Shown piece by piece: positions 1-13,428 of a DNA stretch of 64,000 nt (its first letter is position 1; the number at the start of each line of letters is the position of its first letter). Made by a program: the position numbers and the translations under genes. This DNA comes from Lepeophtheirus salmonis (taxonomy: Eukaryota > Arthropoda > Copepoda > Siphonostomatoida > Caligidae). The notes below the pieces were generated by a model. That model worked only from the letters and a program-made list of their open reading frames with translations, had not been told where the DNA came from and did no database searches. The stretch is from assembly GCF_016086655.4 (NCBI RefSeq), contig NC_052140.2:4712001-4776000 (forward strand), written 5' to 3'.

Positions 1-2672
1 TTTCAGAAGGCTCCTCTGGTATCTCAACTATTGATAGTTTAAATGCATATATTTCCTTAGATTGGACGATTACCCTTTAAAGTACAAATTTAACAATTTT
101 GTCGAGCGTACAGTTTCGTATAGCAGGAGCTCCTCCAGTTTTAAGGCTGAGGCCGAATCGTCTTTGTTCAGAGTTTTTATATCATTAAGCATTTTTCTCA
201 TATATCTCTATTTTTCTCTGACTTTTTGAATTAAGATCCTGCCTTGCCTGAAATTCAGTGTGTCTCAGAGTATTTCATGGAGACAAAACTCCTCTTTCCA
301 TTCTTAGACCGTAGTCTTGGATATATCTTATCGTGTAGTTCCAGGTTGAAGGGGGCCGTTTAACTGATGGTAAAACTGGGTAGTGATATGAGATGTACGG
401 TGGATTCGTTTAAGAGGTATGAAACTCGATCTGAAGCGAAAATATGATCAAGTCTGGCCTTTATTATATTGCACAGCCCCGTCTTTCAATAAAAATTCAT
501 TTTTTTCTATTCTTAGACCGTATTCTTGGATATATCCTTATGGTATAGTTCCAGAAAGATTTCCAGGTTGAAGGGGGCCGTTTAACTGATGGTAAAACTT
601 GGCAGTGATATGAGATGTATGGTGGATTCGTTGAAAAAGTATGAAACTCGGTCTGAAGCGAATATATGGTCAGGTCTGCTCTTTATTATTTTGCAAGGCC
701 CCGTCTTTCAATAAAAAGTCATTTTTTTCCATTCTTGGACTGTAGTCTTGGATACATCTTATTGTGGAGTTCCAGGACGATTTCCAGATTGAGGGGGGCG
801 TTTAACTGATGTTAAAACTGGGCAGTGATATGAGATGTACGGTGGATTCGTTTAAGAGGTATGAAAATCGGTCTGAAGCGAATATATGATCAAATCCGCC
901 CCTCATTATTTTGCAAGGCCCCGTCTTTCAATAAAAAGTCATTTTTTTTCCATTCTTAGGCCGTAGTCATGGATATATCCTTATGGTGTAGTTCCAGGAA
1001 GATTTCCAGGTTGAAGGGGGCCGTTGAAATGATTGGAAATTTGGGCAGTGATATGAGATGTATGGTGGATTCGTTGAAGAGGTATGAAACTCGGTCTGAA
1101 GCGAATAAGTCTGCTCATTATTATTTTGCAAGGCCCCGTCTTTCAATAAAAAGTCATTTTTTCCATTCTTGTACCGTAGTCTTGGATATATCATATTGTG
1201 TAGTTCCAGGATGATTTCCAGGTTGAAGGAGGCCGTTGAACTGATGGTAAAACTGGGTAGTGATATGAGATGTACGGTGGATTCGTTTAAGAGGTATGAA
1301 ACTTGATCTTAAGCGAATATATGATCAAGTCTGCCCTTTATTATTTTGCACATCCCTGTCGTTCAATAAAAGGTCATTTTTTTCCATTCTTAGGCCGTAG
1401 TCATGGATATATCCTTATGGTGTAGTTCCAGGAAGATTTCCAGGTTGAAGGAGGCCGTTGAACTGATTGGAAAACTGGGCAGTGATATGAGATGTATGGT
1501 GGATTCGTTGAAGAGGTATGAAACTCGGTCTGAAGCGAATATATGATCAAGTCTGCCCCTCATTATTTTGCAAGGCCCTGTCTTTCAATAAAAAGTCATT
1601 TTTTTCCCATTCTTAGGCGGTAGTCTTGGATATATCTTATGGTATAGTTCCAGGAAGATTTCCAGGTTGAAGGGGGCCGTTTAACTGATGGTAAAACTGG
1701 GCAGTGATATGAGATGTATGGTGGATTCGTTGAAAAGTATGAAACTCGGTCTGAAGCGAATATATGATCAGGTCTGCTCTTTATTATTTTGCAAGGCCCT
1801 GTTTTTCAATAAAAAGTCATTTTTTTCCATTCTTAGGCGGTAGTCTTGGATATATCTTATCGTGTAGTTCCAGGAAGATTTCCAGGTTGAAGGGGGCCGT
1901 TTAACTGATGGTAAAACTGGGCAGTGATATGAGATGTACGGTGGATTCGTTTAAGATTCGTTTAAGAGGTATGAAACTCTGTCTGATCAAATATGCTCTT
2001 TATTATTTTGCAAGGCCCCGTCTTTCAATAAAAAGTCATTTTTTTTCCATTCTTAGACCGTATTCTTGGATATATCCTTATGGTGTAGTTCCAGGAAGAT
2101 TTCCAGGTTGAAGGGGGCCGTTTAACTGATGGTAAAACTGGGCAGTGATATGAGATGTATGGTGGATTCGTTGAAGAGTATGAAACTCGGTCTGAAGCGA
2201 ATATATGATCAAGTCTGCTCTTTATTATTTTGCAAGGCCCCGTCTTTCAATAAAAAGTCATTTTTTTTCCATTCTTAGACCGTATTCTTGGATATATCTT
2301 ATATGTGTAGTTCCAGGAAGATTTCCAGGTTGAAGGGGCCGTTTAACTGATGGTAAAACTGGGCAGTGACATGAGATGTACGGTGGATTCGTTTAAGAGG
2401 TATGAAACTCAGTCTGAAGCGAATATATGATTAAGTCTGCTCTTTATTATTTGGAAGGCCCCGTCTTTCAATAAAAAGTCATTTTTTTCCATTCTTAGGC
2501 CGAACGCAGATTGAAGGGGGCGTTTTAACTGATGGTAAAACTGGGCAGTGATATGAGATGTACGGTGGATTCGTTTAAGAGGTATGAAACTTGGTCTGAA
2601 GCGAATATATGATCAAGTCTGCTCCTTATTATTTTGCAAGGCCCCGTCTTTCAATAAAAAGTCATTTTTTTT
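1..2672. repeat. Array block 1: linker plus ~11 satellite units
   Basis: The linker covers about 1-290 and is followed by ~11 copies of the 220 bp unit. The last complete units are shortened, joining 'ccattcttaggccgaacgcag' style breakpoints near 2500. The same breakpoint recurs near 5170, 7840 and 14620, so this truncated unit was copied along with the whole block. The window opens exactly at a linker start. Confidence 0.8.
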
Positions 2673-3575
2673 AGGGAGGTCATTGCATATGAGACCTGAA
2701 TCTTGTAAGTGATAATTTGATATTATTTGTTCAATATCTAATTTACTATTTTTATTCTATGATTCATTATAACCATGGGTGTCATGATTTGGTTTTTGGG
2801 ATACATTAAAGCCCTCCAAAAATAATTATTATTTTCCGTCCAATGGGCCAACGCTTTTGTCATTTTTGAGTACCAATTTTTAGTATCACGGTTGTGGGCG
2901 TTTACTACGATCAATTTACGACCTATTAGACTTTGAATGAGAAAGACATTAGTCTATGGGACAATATGGATGATCTTGTTTTATCCTGCACTATTGAATG
3001 GACCAGCGTTATAATGTCTGGTAAAATTAATGCATTGATGTAATACAATAGACTGGAGGCCCTACTAGAAGAGGAAATTGAGCTACATTACAAGATGCAA
3101 GACTTGCCATAATGATTGTGGAGGTTTTAATTTTGCGAAAAGCCGGAAAAGAGGTATGAAACTCGGTCTGAAGTGAATATATGATCAAGTTTGCCCCTTA
3201 TTATTTTGCTAGGCCCTGTTTTTCAATACGTCATATTTTTTTTTTGAGGGAGGTCATTGCATGTGAGACCTGAACCTTGTAAGTAAGAATCTGATATTAT
3301 TTGTTCAATGTCTAAAGTACTATTTTTATTGTATGATTCATTATAACCATGGGTGTCATGATTTGGTTTTGGGCTACATTAAAGCCCCGAAAATAATAAT
3401 TATTTTCGGTCCAATGGGCCAACGCCTCCGATCATTTTTGAGTTGCAATTTTTAGAATCACGGTTGTGGGCGTTTATTACGATCAATGTACGACCTATTA
3501 GACTTTGAATGAGAAAAGGCATTAGTCTATGGGAGAATATGGATGATCTTGTTTACTAACTAATTTCTTTCGTCA
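2673..3575 (-). repeat. Spacer 1: two LINE endonuclease-like half copies
   Basis: Two diverged copies of a ~400 bp segment, both starting gggaggtcattgca, are separated by ~95 bp of a partial 220 bp unit near 3145-3240. On the minus strand they read as a degraded L1/Tx1-type endonuclease core: a piece like RTLIVINAHNRDSKN, then IIIIFGGFNVAQKPNHD (compare the family's GGDFN motif, whose D is missing), then a Leu/Ile-rich helix. Stops and frameshifts interrupt it, so it is non-coding today. Family assignment is by eye. Confidence 0.6.
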
Positions 3576-5347
3576 TTTCAGAAGGCTCCTCTGGTATCTC
3601 AACTATTGATAGTTTAAATGCATATATTTCCTTAGATTGGACGATTACCCTTTAAAGTACAAATTTAACAATTTTGTCGAGCGTACAGTTTCGTATAGCA
3701 GGAGCTCCTCCAGTTTTAAGGCTGAGGCCGAAATCGTCTTTGTTCAGAGTTTTTATATCATTAAGCATTTTCTCATATATCTCTATTTTTCTCTGACTTT
3801 TTGAATTAAGATCATTTTTGCCTGAAATTCAGTGTGTCTCAGAGTATTTCATGGAGTCCTCTTTCCATTCTTAGACCGTAGTCTTGGATATATCTTATCG
3901 TGTAGTTCCAGGTTGAAGGGGGCCGTTTAACTGATGGTAAAACTGGGTAGTGATATGAGATGTACGGTGGATTCGTTTAAGAGGTATGAAACTCGATCTG
4001 AAGCGAAAATATGATCAAGTCTGGCCTTTATTATATTGCACAGCCCCGTCGTTCAATAAAAGTCATTTTTTTCCATTCTTAGACCGTAGTCTTGGATATA
4101 ATATCGTGTAGTTCCAGGAAGATTTCAGGTTGAAGGGGGCCGTTTAACTGATGGTAAAACTGGGCAGTGATATGAGATGTATGGTGGATTCGTTGAAGAG
4201 GTATGAAACTCGGTCTGAAGCGAATATATGATCAAGTCTGCCTTTATTATTTTGCAAGGCCCCGTCTTTCAATAAAAAGTCATTTTTTTCCATTCTTAGA
4301 CCGTATTCTTGGATATATCCTTATGGTGTAGTTCCAGGAAGATTTCCAGGTTGAAGGGGGCCGTTTTAAATGATTGGAAAACTGGGCAGTGATATGAGAT
4401 GTATGGTGGATTCGTTGAAAGAGGTATGAAACTCGGTCTGAAGCGAATATATGATCAAGTCTGCTCTTTATTATTTTGCAAGGCCCTGTCTTTCAATAAA
4501 AAGTCATTTTTTTCCATTCTTGGCCGTAGTCTTGGATATATCTTATCGTGTAGTTCCAGGAAGATTTCCAGGTTGAAGGGGGCTGTTTAACTGATGGTAA
4601 AACTGGGCAGTGATATGAGATGTACGGTGGATTCGTTTAAGAGGTATGAAACTCTGTCTGATCAAATATGATCAAGTCTGCTCTTTATTATTTTGTCTTT
4701 CAATAAAAAGTCATTTTTTTTCCATTCTTAGACTGTAGTCTTGGATATATCCTTATGGTGTAGTTCCAGGAAGATTTCCAGGTTGAAGGGGGCCGTTTAA
4801 CTGATGGTAAAACTGGGCAGTGATATGAGATGTATGGTGGATTCGTTGAAGAAGTATGAAACTCGGTCTGAAGCGAATATATGATCAAATCTGCTCTTTA
4901 TTATTTTGCAAGGCCCCGTCTTTCAATAAAAAGTCATTTTTTTTCCATTCTTAGACCGTATTCTTGGATATATCTTATTGTGTAGTTCCAGGAAGATTTC
5001 CAGGTTGAAGTGGGCCGTTTAACTGATGGTAAAACTGGGCAGTGACATGAGATGTACGGTGGATTCGTTTAAGAGGTATGAAACTCAGTCTGAAGCGAAT
5101 ATATGATTAAGTCTGCTCTTTATTATTTGAAGGCCCCGTCTTTCAATAAAAAGTCATTTTTTTTCCATTCTTAGGCCGAACGCAGATTGAAGGGGGCGTT
5201 TTAACTGATGGTAAAACTGGGCAGTGATATGAGATGTACGGTGGATTCGTTTAAGAGGTATGAAACTTGGTCTGAAGCGAATATATGATCAAGTCTGCTC
5301 CTTATTATTTTGCAAGGCCCCGTCTTTCAATAAAAAGTCATTTTTTT
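3576..5347. repeat. Array block 2: linker plus ~7 satellite units
   Basis: Linker at about 3576-3870, then seven 220 bp units. It corresponds unit by unit to 6254-8014, including the truncated unit that starts 'ggccgaacgcagattgaagg' near 5172. The two blocks are products of a single larger duplication. Confidence 0.8.
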
Positions 5348-6253
5348 AGGGAGGTCATTGCATATGAGACCTGAATCTTGTAAGTGATAATTTGATATTA
5401 TTTGTTCAATATCTAATTTACTATTTTTATTCTATGATTCATTATAACCATGGGTGTCATGATTTGGTTTTTGGGATACATTAAAGCCCTCCAAAAATAA
5501 TTATTATTTTCCGTCCAATGGGCCAACGCTTTTGGTCATTTTTGAGTACCAATTTTTAGTATCACGGTTGTGGGCGTTTACTACGATCAATTTACGACCT
5601 ATTAGACTTTGAATGAGAAAGACATTAGTCTATGGGACAATATGGATGATCTTGTTTTATCCTGCACTATTGAATGGACCAGCGTTATAATGTCTGGTAA
5701 AATTAATGCATTGATGTAATACAATAGACTGGAGGCCCTACTAGAAGAGGAAATTGAGCTACATTACAAGATGCAAGACTTGCCATAATGATTGTGGAGG
5801 TTTTAATTTTGCGAAAAGCCGGAAAAGAGGTATGAAACTCGGTCTGAAGTGAATATATGATCAAGTTTGCCCCTTATTATTTTGCTAGGCCCTGTTTTTC
5901 AATACGTCATATTTTTTTTTTGAGGGAGGTCATTGCATGTGAGACCTGAACCTTGTAAGTAAGAATCTGATATTATTTGTTCAATGTCTAAAGTACTATT
6001 TTTATTGTATGATTCATTATAACCATGGATGTCATGATTTGGTTTTTGGGCTACATTAAAGCCCCCGAAAATAATAATTATTTTCGGTCCAATGGGCCAA
6101 CGCCTCTGATCATTTTTGAGTTGCAATTTTTAGAATCACGGTTGTGGGCGTTTATTACGATCAATGTACGACCTATTAGACTTTGAATGAGAAAAGGCAT
6201 TAGTCTATGGGAGAATATGGATGATCTTGTTTACTAACTAATTTCTTTCGTCA
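5348..6253 (-). repeat. Spacer 2: endonuclease-like half copies
   Basis: Same two-copy structure as 2673-3575. The minus-strand frame 6126-5899 is open for 75 codons and carries the GGFN-like motif and the following helix. It ends directly at a Lys-Lys-Met-Thr-(Phe)-Tyr stretch, which is where the 220 bp unit's frame begins in other copies. Confidence 0.6.
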
Positions 6254-8014
6254 TTTCAGAAGGCTCCTCTGGTATCTCAACTATTGATAGTTTAAATGCA
6301 TATATTTCCTTAGATTGGACGATTACCCTTTAAAGTACAAATTTAACAATTTTGTCGAGCGTACAGTTTCGTATAGCAGGAGCTCCTCCAGTTTTAAGGC
6401 TGAGGCCGAATCGTCTTTGTTCAGAGTTTTTATATCATTAAGCATTTTTCTCATATATCTCTATTTTCTCTGACTTTTTGAATTAAGATCCTGCCTTGCC
6501 TGAAATTCAGTGTGTCTCAGAGTATTTCATGGAGACAAAACTCCTCTTTCCATTCTTAGACCGTAGTCTTGGATATATCTTATCGTGTAGTTCCAGGTTG
6601 AAGGGGGCCGTTTAACTGATGGTAAAACTGGGTAGTGATATGAGATGTACGGTGGATTCGTTTAAGAGGTATGAAACTCGATCTGAAGCGAAAATATGAT
6701 CAAGTCTGGCCTTTATTATATTGCACAGCCCCGTCTTTCAATAAAAAGGTCATTTTTTTCCATTCTTAGACCGTATTCTTGGATATATCCTTATGGTGTA
6801 GTTCCAGGAAGATTTCCTGGTTGCAGGGGGCTGTTTAACTGATGGTAAAACTGGCAGTGATATGAGATGTATGGTGGATTCGTTGAAGAGGTATGAAACT
6901 CGGTCTGAAGCGAATATATGATCAAGTCTGCCCCTCATTATTTTGCAAGGCCCCGTCTTTCAATAAAAGTCATTTTTTTCCATTCTTAGACCGTATTCTT
7001 GGATATATCCTTATGGTGTAGTTCCAGGAAGATTTCAGGTTGAAGGGGGCCGTTGAAATGATTGGAAAACTGGGCAGTGATATGAGATGTATGGTGGATT
7101 CGTTGAAAAGGTATGAAACTCGGTCTGAAGCAAATATATGATCAAGTCTGCTCTTTATTATTTTGCAAGGCCCGTCTTTGAATAAAAAGTCGTTTTTTTC
7201 CATTCTTCTTAGTCTTGGATATATCTTATCGTGTAGTTCCAGGAAGATTTCCAGGTTTGTTTAACTGATGGTAAAACTGGGCAGTGACATGAGATGTACG
7301 GTGGATTCGTTTAAGAGGTATGAAACTCTGTCTGATCAAATATGCTCTTTATTATTTTGTGTCTTTCAATAAAAAGTCATTTTTTTTCCATTCTTAGACT
7401 GTATTCTTGGATATATCCTTATGGTGTAGTTCCAGGAAGATTTCCAGTTTGAAGGGGGCCGTTTAACTGATGGTAAAACTGGGCAGTGATATGAGATGTA
7501 TGGTGGATTCGTTGAAGAAGTATGAAACTCGGTCTGAAGCGAATATATGATCAAGTCTGCTCTTTATTATTTTGCAAGGCCCCGTCTTTCAATAAAAAGT
7601 CATTTTTTTCCATTCTTAGACCGTATTCTTGGATATATCTTATTGTGTAGTTCCAGGAAGATTTCCAGGTTGAAGTGGGCCGTTTAACTGATGGTAAAAC
7701 TGGGCAGTGACATGAGATGTACGGTGGATTCGTTTAAGAGGTATGAAACTCAGTCTGAAGCGAATATATGATTAAGTCTGCTCTTTATTATTTTGCAAGG
7801 CCCCGTCTTTCAATAAAAAGTCATTTTTTTTCCATTCTTAGGCCGAACGCAGATTGAAGGGGGCGTTTTAACTGATGGTAAAACTGGGCAGTGATATGAG
7901 ATGTACGGTGGATTCGTTTAAGAGGTATGAAACTTGGTCTGAAGCGAATATATGATCAAGTCTGCTCCTTATTATTTTGCAAGGCCCCGTCTTTCAATAA
8001 AAAGTCATTTTTTT
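6254..8014. repeat. Array block 3: linker plus ~7 satellite units
   Basis: Linker at about 6254-6545, then seven units. The minus-strand frame 7203-6970 is a well-preserved unit: it reads KIIKSRLDHIFASDRVSYL then STIHLISLPSFPI. This resembles the end of an L1-type endonuclease (SRIDYxxxS then a SDHxP motif), but the SDH residues are not kept, so no activity is expected. Confidence 0.75.
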
Positions 8015-8926
8015 AGGGAGGTCATTGCATATGAGACCTGAATCTTGTAAGTGATAATTTGATATTATTTGTTCAATATCTAATTTACTATTTTTATTCT
8101 ATGATTCATTATAACCATGGGTGTCATGATTTGGTTTTTGGGATACATTAAAGCCCTCCAAAAATAATTATTATTTTCCGTCCAATGGGCCAACGCTTTT
8201 GGTCATTTTTGAGTACCAATTTTTAGTATCACGGTTGTGGGCGTTTACTACGATCAATTTACGACCTATTAGACTTTGAATGAGAAAGACATTAGTCTAT
8301 GGGACAATATGGATGATCTTGTTTTATCCTGCACTATTGAATGGACCAGCGTTATAATGTCTGGTAAAATTAATGCATTGATGTAATACAATAGACTGGA
8401 GGCCCTACTAGAAGAGGAAATTGAGCTACATTACAAGATGCAAGACTTGCCATAATGATTGTGGAGGTTTTAATTTTGCGAAAAGCCGGAAAAGAGGTAT
8501 GAAACTCGGTCTGAAGTGAATATATGATCAAGTTTGCCCCTTATTATTTTGCTAGGCCCTGTTTTTCAATACGTCATTTTTTTTTTTTTTTTTTGAGGGA
8601 GGTCATTGCATGTGAGACCTGAACCTTGTAAGTAAGAATCTGATATTATTTGTTCAATGTCTAAAGTACTATTTTTATTGTATGATTCATTATAACCATG
8701 GATGTCATGATTTGGTTTTTGGGCTACATTAAAGCCCCCGAAAATAATAATTATTTTCGGTCCAATGGGCCAACGCCTCTGATCATTTTTGAGTTGCAAT
8801 TTTTAGAATCACGGTTGTGGGCGTTTATTACGATCAATGTACGACCTATTAGACTTTGAATGAGAAAAGGCATTAGTCTATGGGAGAATATGGATGATCT
8901 TGTTTACTAACTAATTTCTTTCGTCA
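8015..8926 (-). repeat. Spacer 3: endonuclease-like half copies
   Basis: Third copy of the two-part spacer, nearly the same as 5348-6253. A longer poly-T run of about 17-18 bases near 8578-8594 is the main visible difference, as expected for slippage after a recent duplication. Confidence 0.6.
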
Positions 8927-11900
8927 TTTCAGAAGGCTCCTCTGGTATCTCAACTATTGATAGTTTAAATGCATATATTTCCTTAGATTGGACGATTACC
9001 CTTTAAAGTACAAATTTAACAATTTTGTCGAGCGTACAGTTTCGTATAGCAGGAGCTCCTCCAGTTTTAAGGCTGAGGTCGAATCGTCTTTGTTCAGAGT
9101 TTTTATATCATTAAGCATTTTTCTCATATATCTCTATTTTTCTCTGACTTTTTGAATTAAGATCCTGCCTTGCCTGAAATTCAGTGTGTCTCAGAGTATT
9201 TCATGGAGACAAAACTCCTCTTTCCATTCTTAGACCGTAGTCTTGGATATATCTTATCGTGTAGTTCCAGGTTGAAGGGGGCCGTTTAACTGATGGTAAA
9301 ACTGGGTAGTGATATGAGATGTACGGTGGATTCGTTTAAGAGGTATGAAACTTGATCTTAAGCGAATATATGATCAAGTCTGCCCTTTATTATTTTGCAC
9401 ATCCCTGTCGTTCAATAAAAGGTCATTTTTTTCCATTCTTAGGCCGTAGTCATGGATATATCCTTATGGTGTAGTTCCAGGAAGATTTCCAGGTTGAAGG
9501 GGGCCGTTGAAATGATTGGAAATTTGGGCAGTGATATGAAATGTATGGTGGATTCGTTGAAGAGGTATGAAACTCGGTCTGAAGCGAATATATGATCAAG
9601 TGTTCCCCTCATTATTTTGCAAGGCCCCGGCTTTCAATAAAAATTCATATTTTTTCCACTCTTAGACCGTATTCTTGGATATATCCTTATGGTGTAGTTC
9701 CAGGAAGATTTCGAGGTTGAAGGGGGCCGTTGAAATGATTGGAAAACTGGGCATTGATATGAGATGTATGGTGGATTCGTTGAAAAGGTATGAAACTCGG
9801 TCTGAAGCAAATATATGATCAAGTCTGCTCTTTATTATTTTGCAAGGCCTCGTCTTTGAATAAAAAGTCGTTTTTTTCCATTCTTGGACTTAGTCTCGGA
9901 TATATCTTATCGTGTAGTTCCAGGAAGATTTCCAGGTTGAAGGGGGCGGTTTAACTGATGGTAAAACTGGCAGTGATATGATATGTACGGTGGATTTGTT
10001 TAAGAGGTATGAAACTCAGTCTGATCAAGTTTGCTCTTTATTATTTTGCAAGGCCCCGTCTTTCAATAAAAAGTCATTTTTTTCCATTCTTGGACCGTAG
10101 TCTTGGATATATCATATTGTGTAGTTCCAGGAAGATTTCCAGGTTGAAGGGGGCCGTTTAACTGATGGTAAAACTGGTAGTGATATGAGATGTACGGTGG
10201 ATTTGTTTGAGAGGTATGAAACTCTGTCTGATCAAATATGCTCTTTATTATTTTGCAAGGCCCCGTCTTTCAATAAAAAGTCATTTATTTTTCATTCTTA
10301 GACCGTATTCTTGCATATATCCTTATGGTGTAGTTCCAGGAAGATTTCCTGGTTGAAAGGGCCGTTGAAATGATTGGAAAACTGGGCAGTGATATGAGAT
10401 GTATGGTGGATTCGTTGAATAGGGATGAAACTCGGTCTGAAGCGAATATATGATCAAGTGGGCCCCTCATTATTTTGCAAGGCCCCGTCTTTCAATAAAA
10501 AGTCATTTTTTTTCCACTCTTAGACCGTATTCTTGGATATATCCTTATGGTTTAGTTCCAGGAAGATTTCAAGGTTGAAGGGGGCCGTTTAACTAATGGT
10601 AAAACTGGGCAGTGATATGAGATGTATGGTGGATTCGTTGAAAAGGTATGAAACTCGGTCTGAAGCAAATATATGATCATGTCTGGTCTTTATTATTTTG
10701 CAAGGCCTTGTCTTTGAATAAAAAGTCATTTTTTTCCATTCTTGGACTTAGTCTTGGATATATCTTATCGTGTAGTTCCAGGAAGATTTCCAGGTTGAAG
10801 GGGGCCGTTTAACTGATGGTAAAACTGGCAGTGATATGAGATGTACGGTGGATTTGTTTAAGAGGTATGAAACTCAGTCTGATCAAGTCTTCTCTTTATT
10901 AGTTTGCAAGGCCCCGTCTTTCAATAAAAAGTCATTTTTTTCCATTCTTGGACCGAAGTCTTGGATATATCATATCGTGTAGTTCCAGGAAGTTTTCCAG
11001 GTTGAAGGGGGCCGTTGAACTGATGGTAAAACTGGCAGTGATATGAGATGTATGGTAAATTCGTTGAAGAGGTATGAAACTCGGTCTGAAGCGAATATAT
11101 GATCAAGTGTGCCCTTCATTATTTTGCAAGGCCCTGTCTTTCAATAAAAAGTCATTTTTTTTCCACTCTTAGACCGTATTCTTGGATATATCCTTATGGT
11201 GTAGTTCCAGGAAGATTTCGAGGTTTTAGGGGGCTGTTTAACTAATGGTAAAACTGGGCAGTGATATGAGATGTACGGTGGATTCGTTTAAGAGGTATGA
11301 AACTCTGTCTGATCAAATCTACTCTTTATTATTTTGCAATCCCCGTTGTTCAATAAAAAGTCCTTTTTTTTTCATTCTTAGACCGTATTCTTGGATATAT
11401 CCTTATGGTGTAGTTCCAGGAAGATTTCGAGGTTGAAGGGGGCCGTTGAAATGATTGGAAAACTGGGCAGTGATATGAGATGTATGGTGGATTCGTTTAA
11501 GAGGTATGAAACTCAGTCTGATCAAGTTTGCTCTTTATTATTTGCAAGGCCTCGTCTTTCAATAAAAAGTCATTTTTTTCCATTCTTGGACCGTAGTCTT
11601 GGATATATCATATCGTGTAGTTCCAGGAAGATTTCCAGGTTGAAGGGGGCCGTTGAACTGATGGTAAAACTGGCAGTGATATGAGATGTATGGTGGATTC
11701 GTTGAAGAGGTATGAAACTCGGTCTGAAGCAAATATATGATCAAGTCTGCTCTTTATTATTTTGCAAGGCCCTGTCTTTCAATAAAAAGTCATTTTTTCC
11801 CCATTTTTAGGCGGTAGTCTTGGATATATCTTATCGTGAAGTTCCAGGAAGATTTCCAGGTTGAAGGGGGCCGTTTACCTAATGGTAAAACTGGGCAGTG

Positions 11901-13094
11901 ATATGAGATGTACGGTGGATTCGTTTAAGAGGTATGAAACTCTGTCTGATCAAATCTGCTCTTTATTATTTAGCAAGGCCCCGTCTTTCAATAAAAAGTC
12001 ATTTTTTTTTCATTCTTAGACCGTATTCTTGGATATATCCTTATGGTGTAGTTCCAGGAAGATTTCCTGGTTGATGGGGCCGTTGAAATGATTGGAAAAC
12101 TGGCAGTGATATGAGATGTATGGTGGATTCGTTGAAGAGGTATGAAACTCGGTCTGAAGCAAATATATGATCAAGTCTGCTCTTTATTATTTTGCAAGGC
12201 CCTGTCTTTCAATAAAAAGTCATTTTTTTCCATTCTTGGACCGTAGTCTTCGATATATCATATCGTGTAGTTCCAGGAAGATTTCCAGGTTGAAGGGGGC
12301 TGTTTAAATTATGGTAAAACTGGCAGTGATATGAGATGTATGGTGGATTCGTTGAAGAGGTATGAAACTGTGTCTGAAGCGAATATATGATCAAGTGTGC
12401 CCCTCATTATTTTGCAAGGCGTTGGCTTTCAATAAAAATTCATTTTTATTCCACTGTTAGACCGTATTCTTGGATATATCCTTATGGTGTAGTTCCAGGA
12501 AGATTTTGAGGTTGAAGGGGGCCGTTGAAATGATTGGAAAACTGGGCAGTGATATGAGATGTATGGTGGATTTGTTGAAAAGGTATGAAACTCGGTCTGA
12601 AGCAAATATATGATCAAGTCTGCTCTTTATTATTTTGCAAGGCCTCGTCTTTGAATAAAAAGTCATTTTTTTCCATTCTTGGACTTAGTCTTGGATATAT
12701 CTTATCGTGTAGTTCCAGGAAGATTTCCAGGTTGAAGGGGGCCGTTTAACTGATGGTAAAACTGGCAGTGATATGAGATGTACGGTGGATTTGTTTAAGA
12801 GGTATGAAACTCAGTCTGATCAAGTCTGCTCTTTATTATTTTGCAAGGCCCCGTCTTTCAATAAAAAGTCATTTTTTTCCATTCTTGGATGTAGTCTTGG
12901 ATATATCATATCGTGTAGTTCCAGGAAGATTTCCAGGTTGAAGGGGGCCGTTGAACTGATGGTAAAACTGGGCAGTGATATGAGATGTATGGTGGATTTG
13001 TTGAAGAGGTATGAAACTCGGTCTGAAGTGAATATATGATCAAGTTTGCCCCTTATTATTTTGCTAGGCCCTGTTTTTCAATACGTCATTTTTT
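8927..13094. repeat. Array block 4: linker plus ~18 satellite units
   Basis: The longest uninterrupted run: linker about 8927-9220, then ~18 units. Units alternate between two subtypes, 'gatgtacggtgg' versus 'gatgtatggtgg' and 'gaagcgaatatatgatcaag' versus a shortened 'gtctgatcaa' form. This indicates local dimeric or trimeric higher-order expansion. It ends in a partial unit that runs into a spacer. Confidence 0.8.
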
Positions 13095-13428
13095 GAGGGA
13101 GGTCATTGCATGTGAGACCTGAACCTTGAAAGTAATAATGTGATATTATTTGTTCAATGTCTAAAGTACTATTTTTATTGTTTGATTCATTATAACCATG
13201 GGTGTTATGATTTGGTTTTTGGGCTACATTAAAGCCCCCCCGAAAATAATAATTATTTTCCGTCCAATGGGCCAACGCTTCTGATCATTATTGAGTAGCA
13301 ATTTTTAGAATCACGGTTGTGGGCGTTTATTACGATCAATGTACGACCTATTAGACTTTGAATGAGAAAGGGCATTAGTCTATGGGAGAATATGGATGAT
13401 CTTGTTTACTAACAAATTTATTTCGTCA
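13095..13428 (-). repeat. Spacer 4: single endonuclease-like half copy
   Basis: Only the second of the two spacer half copies is present here. The minus-strand frame 13275-13078 contains the GGFN-like motif and the following helix, ending in NDLPQKMTY next to the satellite unit. It is more diverged than spacers 2 and 3. Confidence 0.55.
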
